Shown: piece after piece, positions 34,695-34,731 of the stretch | Numbering within the stretch: position 1 is the first letter of the stretch | How the letters are laid out: every line of letters starts with the position of its first letter | Source: Ilumatobacteraceae bacterium | GTDB taxonomy: Bacteria; Actinomycetota; Acidimicrobiia; Acidimicrobiales; Ilumatobacteraceae | Assembly: GCA_009694465.1 (NCBI GenBank) | Contig: SHUW01000004.1 | Span: 1 to 34,731 of the forward strand | Direction: 5' to 3' | DNA length: 34,731 bases | Translations under genes and position numbers: made by a program | The notes under the pieces: generated by a model | What the model was told of the DNA's origin: nothing | What the model saw: only the letters and a program-made list of their open reading frames with translations | The model's database searches: none

Positions 34695-34731
34695 CTACTT
34701 TTTCTTGGCTTCGGGCTTCTTTGCCACTGCC
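34695..34731 (-). CDS. C-terminal end of a CDS running off the right edge (Ala/Lys/Pro-rich tail, product unknown)
   Basis: Reverse strand reads ...AVAKKPEAKKK then TAG (34695-34697); upstream of and co-directional with the glutamine-synthetase-like gene. Confidence 0.35.
   Translation of the reverse strand, partial: AVAKKPEAKKK

Noticed and set aside
1-34731. CRISPR arrays, tRNA/rRNA genes, transposases, integrases, prophage genes
   Set aside because: No regularly spaced repeats, no cloverleaf or rRNA-like stretches noticed and no recombinase-like ORFs; absence judged by eye only.

Overview
The window is a gene-dense, compact bacterial region. It is probably from an actinomycetote, possibly an Acidimicrobiia-like lineage; I infer this from an LLM-type F420-family oxidoreductase, a TIGR03083/maleylpyruvate-isomerase-type protein, a DUF222-HNH protein and the load of SDRs. 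I see about 33 complete CDSs plus one probable partial CDS at each edge. I found no rRNA, tRNA, CRISPR array, transposase or phage gene. The content reads as an accessory oxidative catabolic island: three Rieske oxygenase alpha subunits, one cytochrome P450, two AMP-forming acyl-CoA synthetases, one acyl-CoA dehydrogenase, eight SDRs, one Zn-dependent ADH, a 3-hydroxyisobutyrate-dehydrogenase-type enzyme, two ThuA-like proteins, a nitroreductase and a PNPOx-type flavoprotein. It also holds a TetR regulator, a complete E1alpha-E1beta-AcoX-E2 (acetoin/2-oxoacid dehydrogenase type) cluster and a glutamine-synthetase-like ligase. The items most worth a second look are: (i) a 72-aa uncharacterised ORF between a Rieske oxygenase and a ThuA-like gene; (ii) two Rieske oxygenase/CoA-ligase/ThuA modules with no visible beta subunit, ferredoxin or reductase; (iii) an AcoX-containing dehydrogenase cluster that appears co-directional with an acyl-CoA dehydrogenase, an atypical SDR and a second ThuA, with an E2 carrying what look like two peripheral-subunit-binding domains. 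All function calls are from motif recognition by eye; no database search was run.
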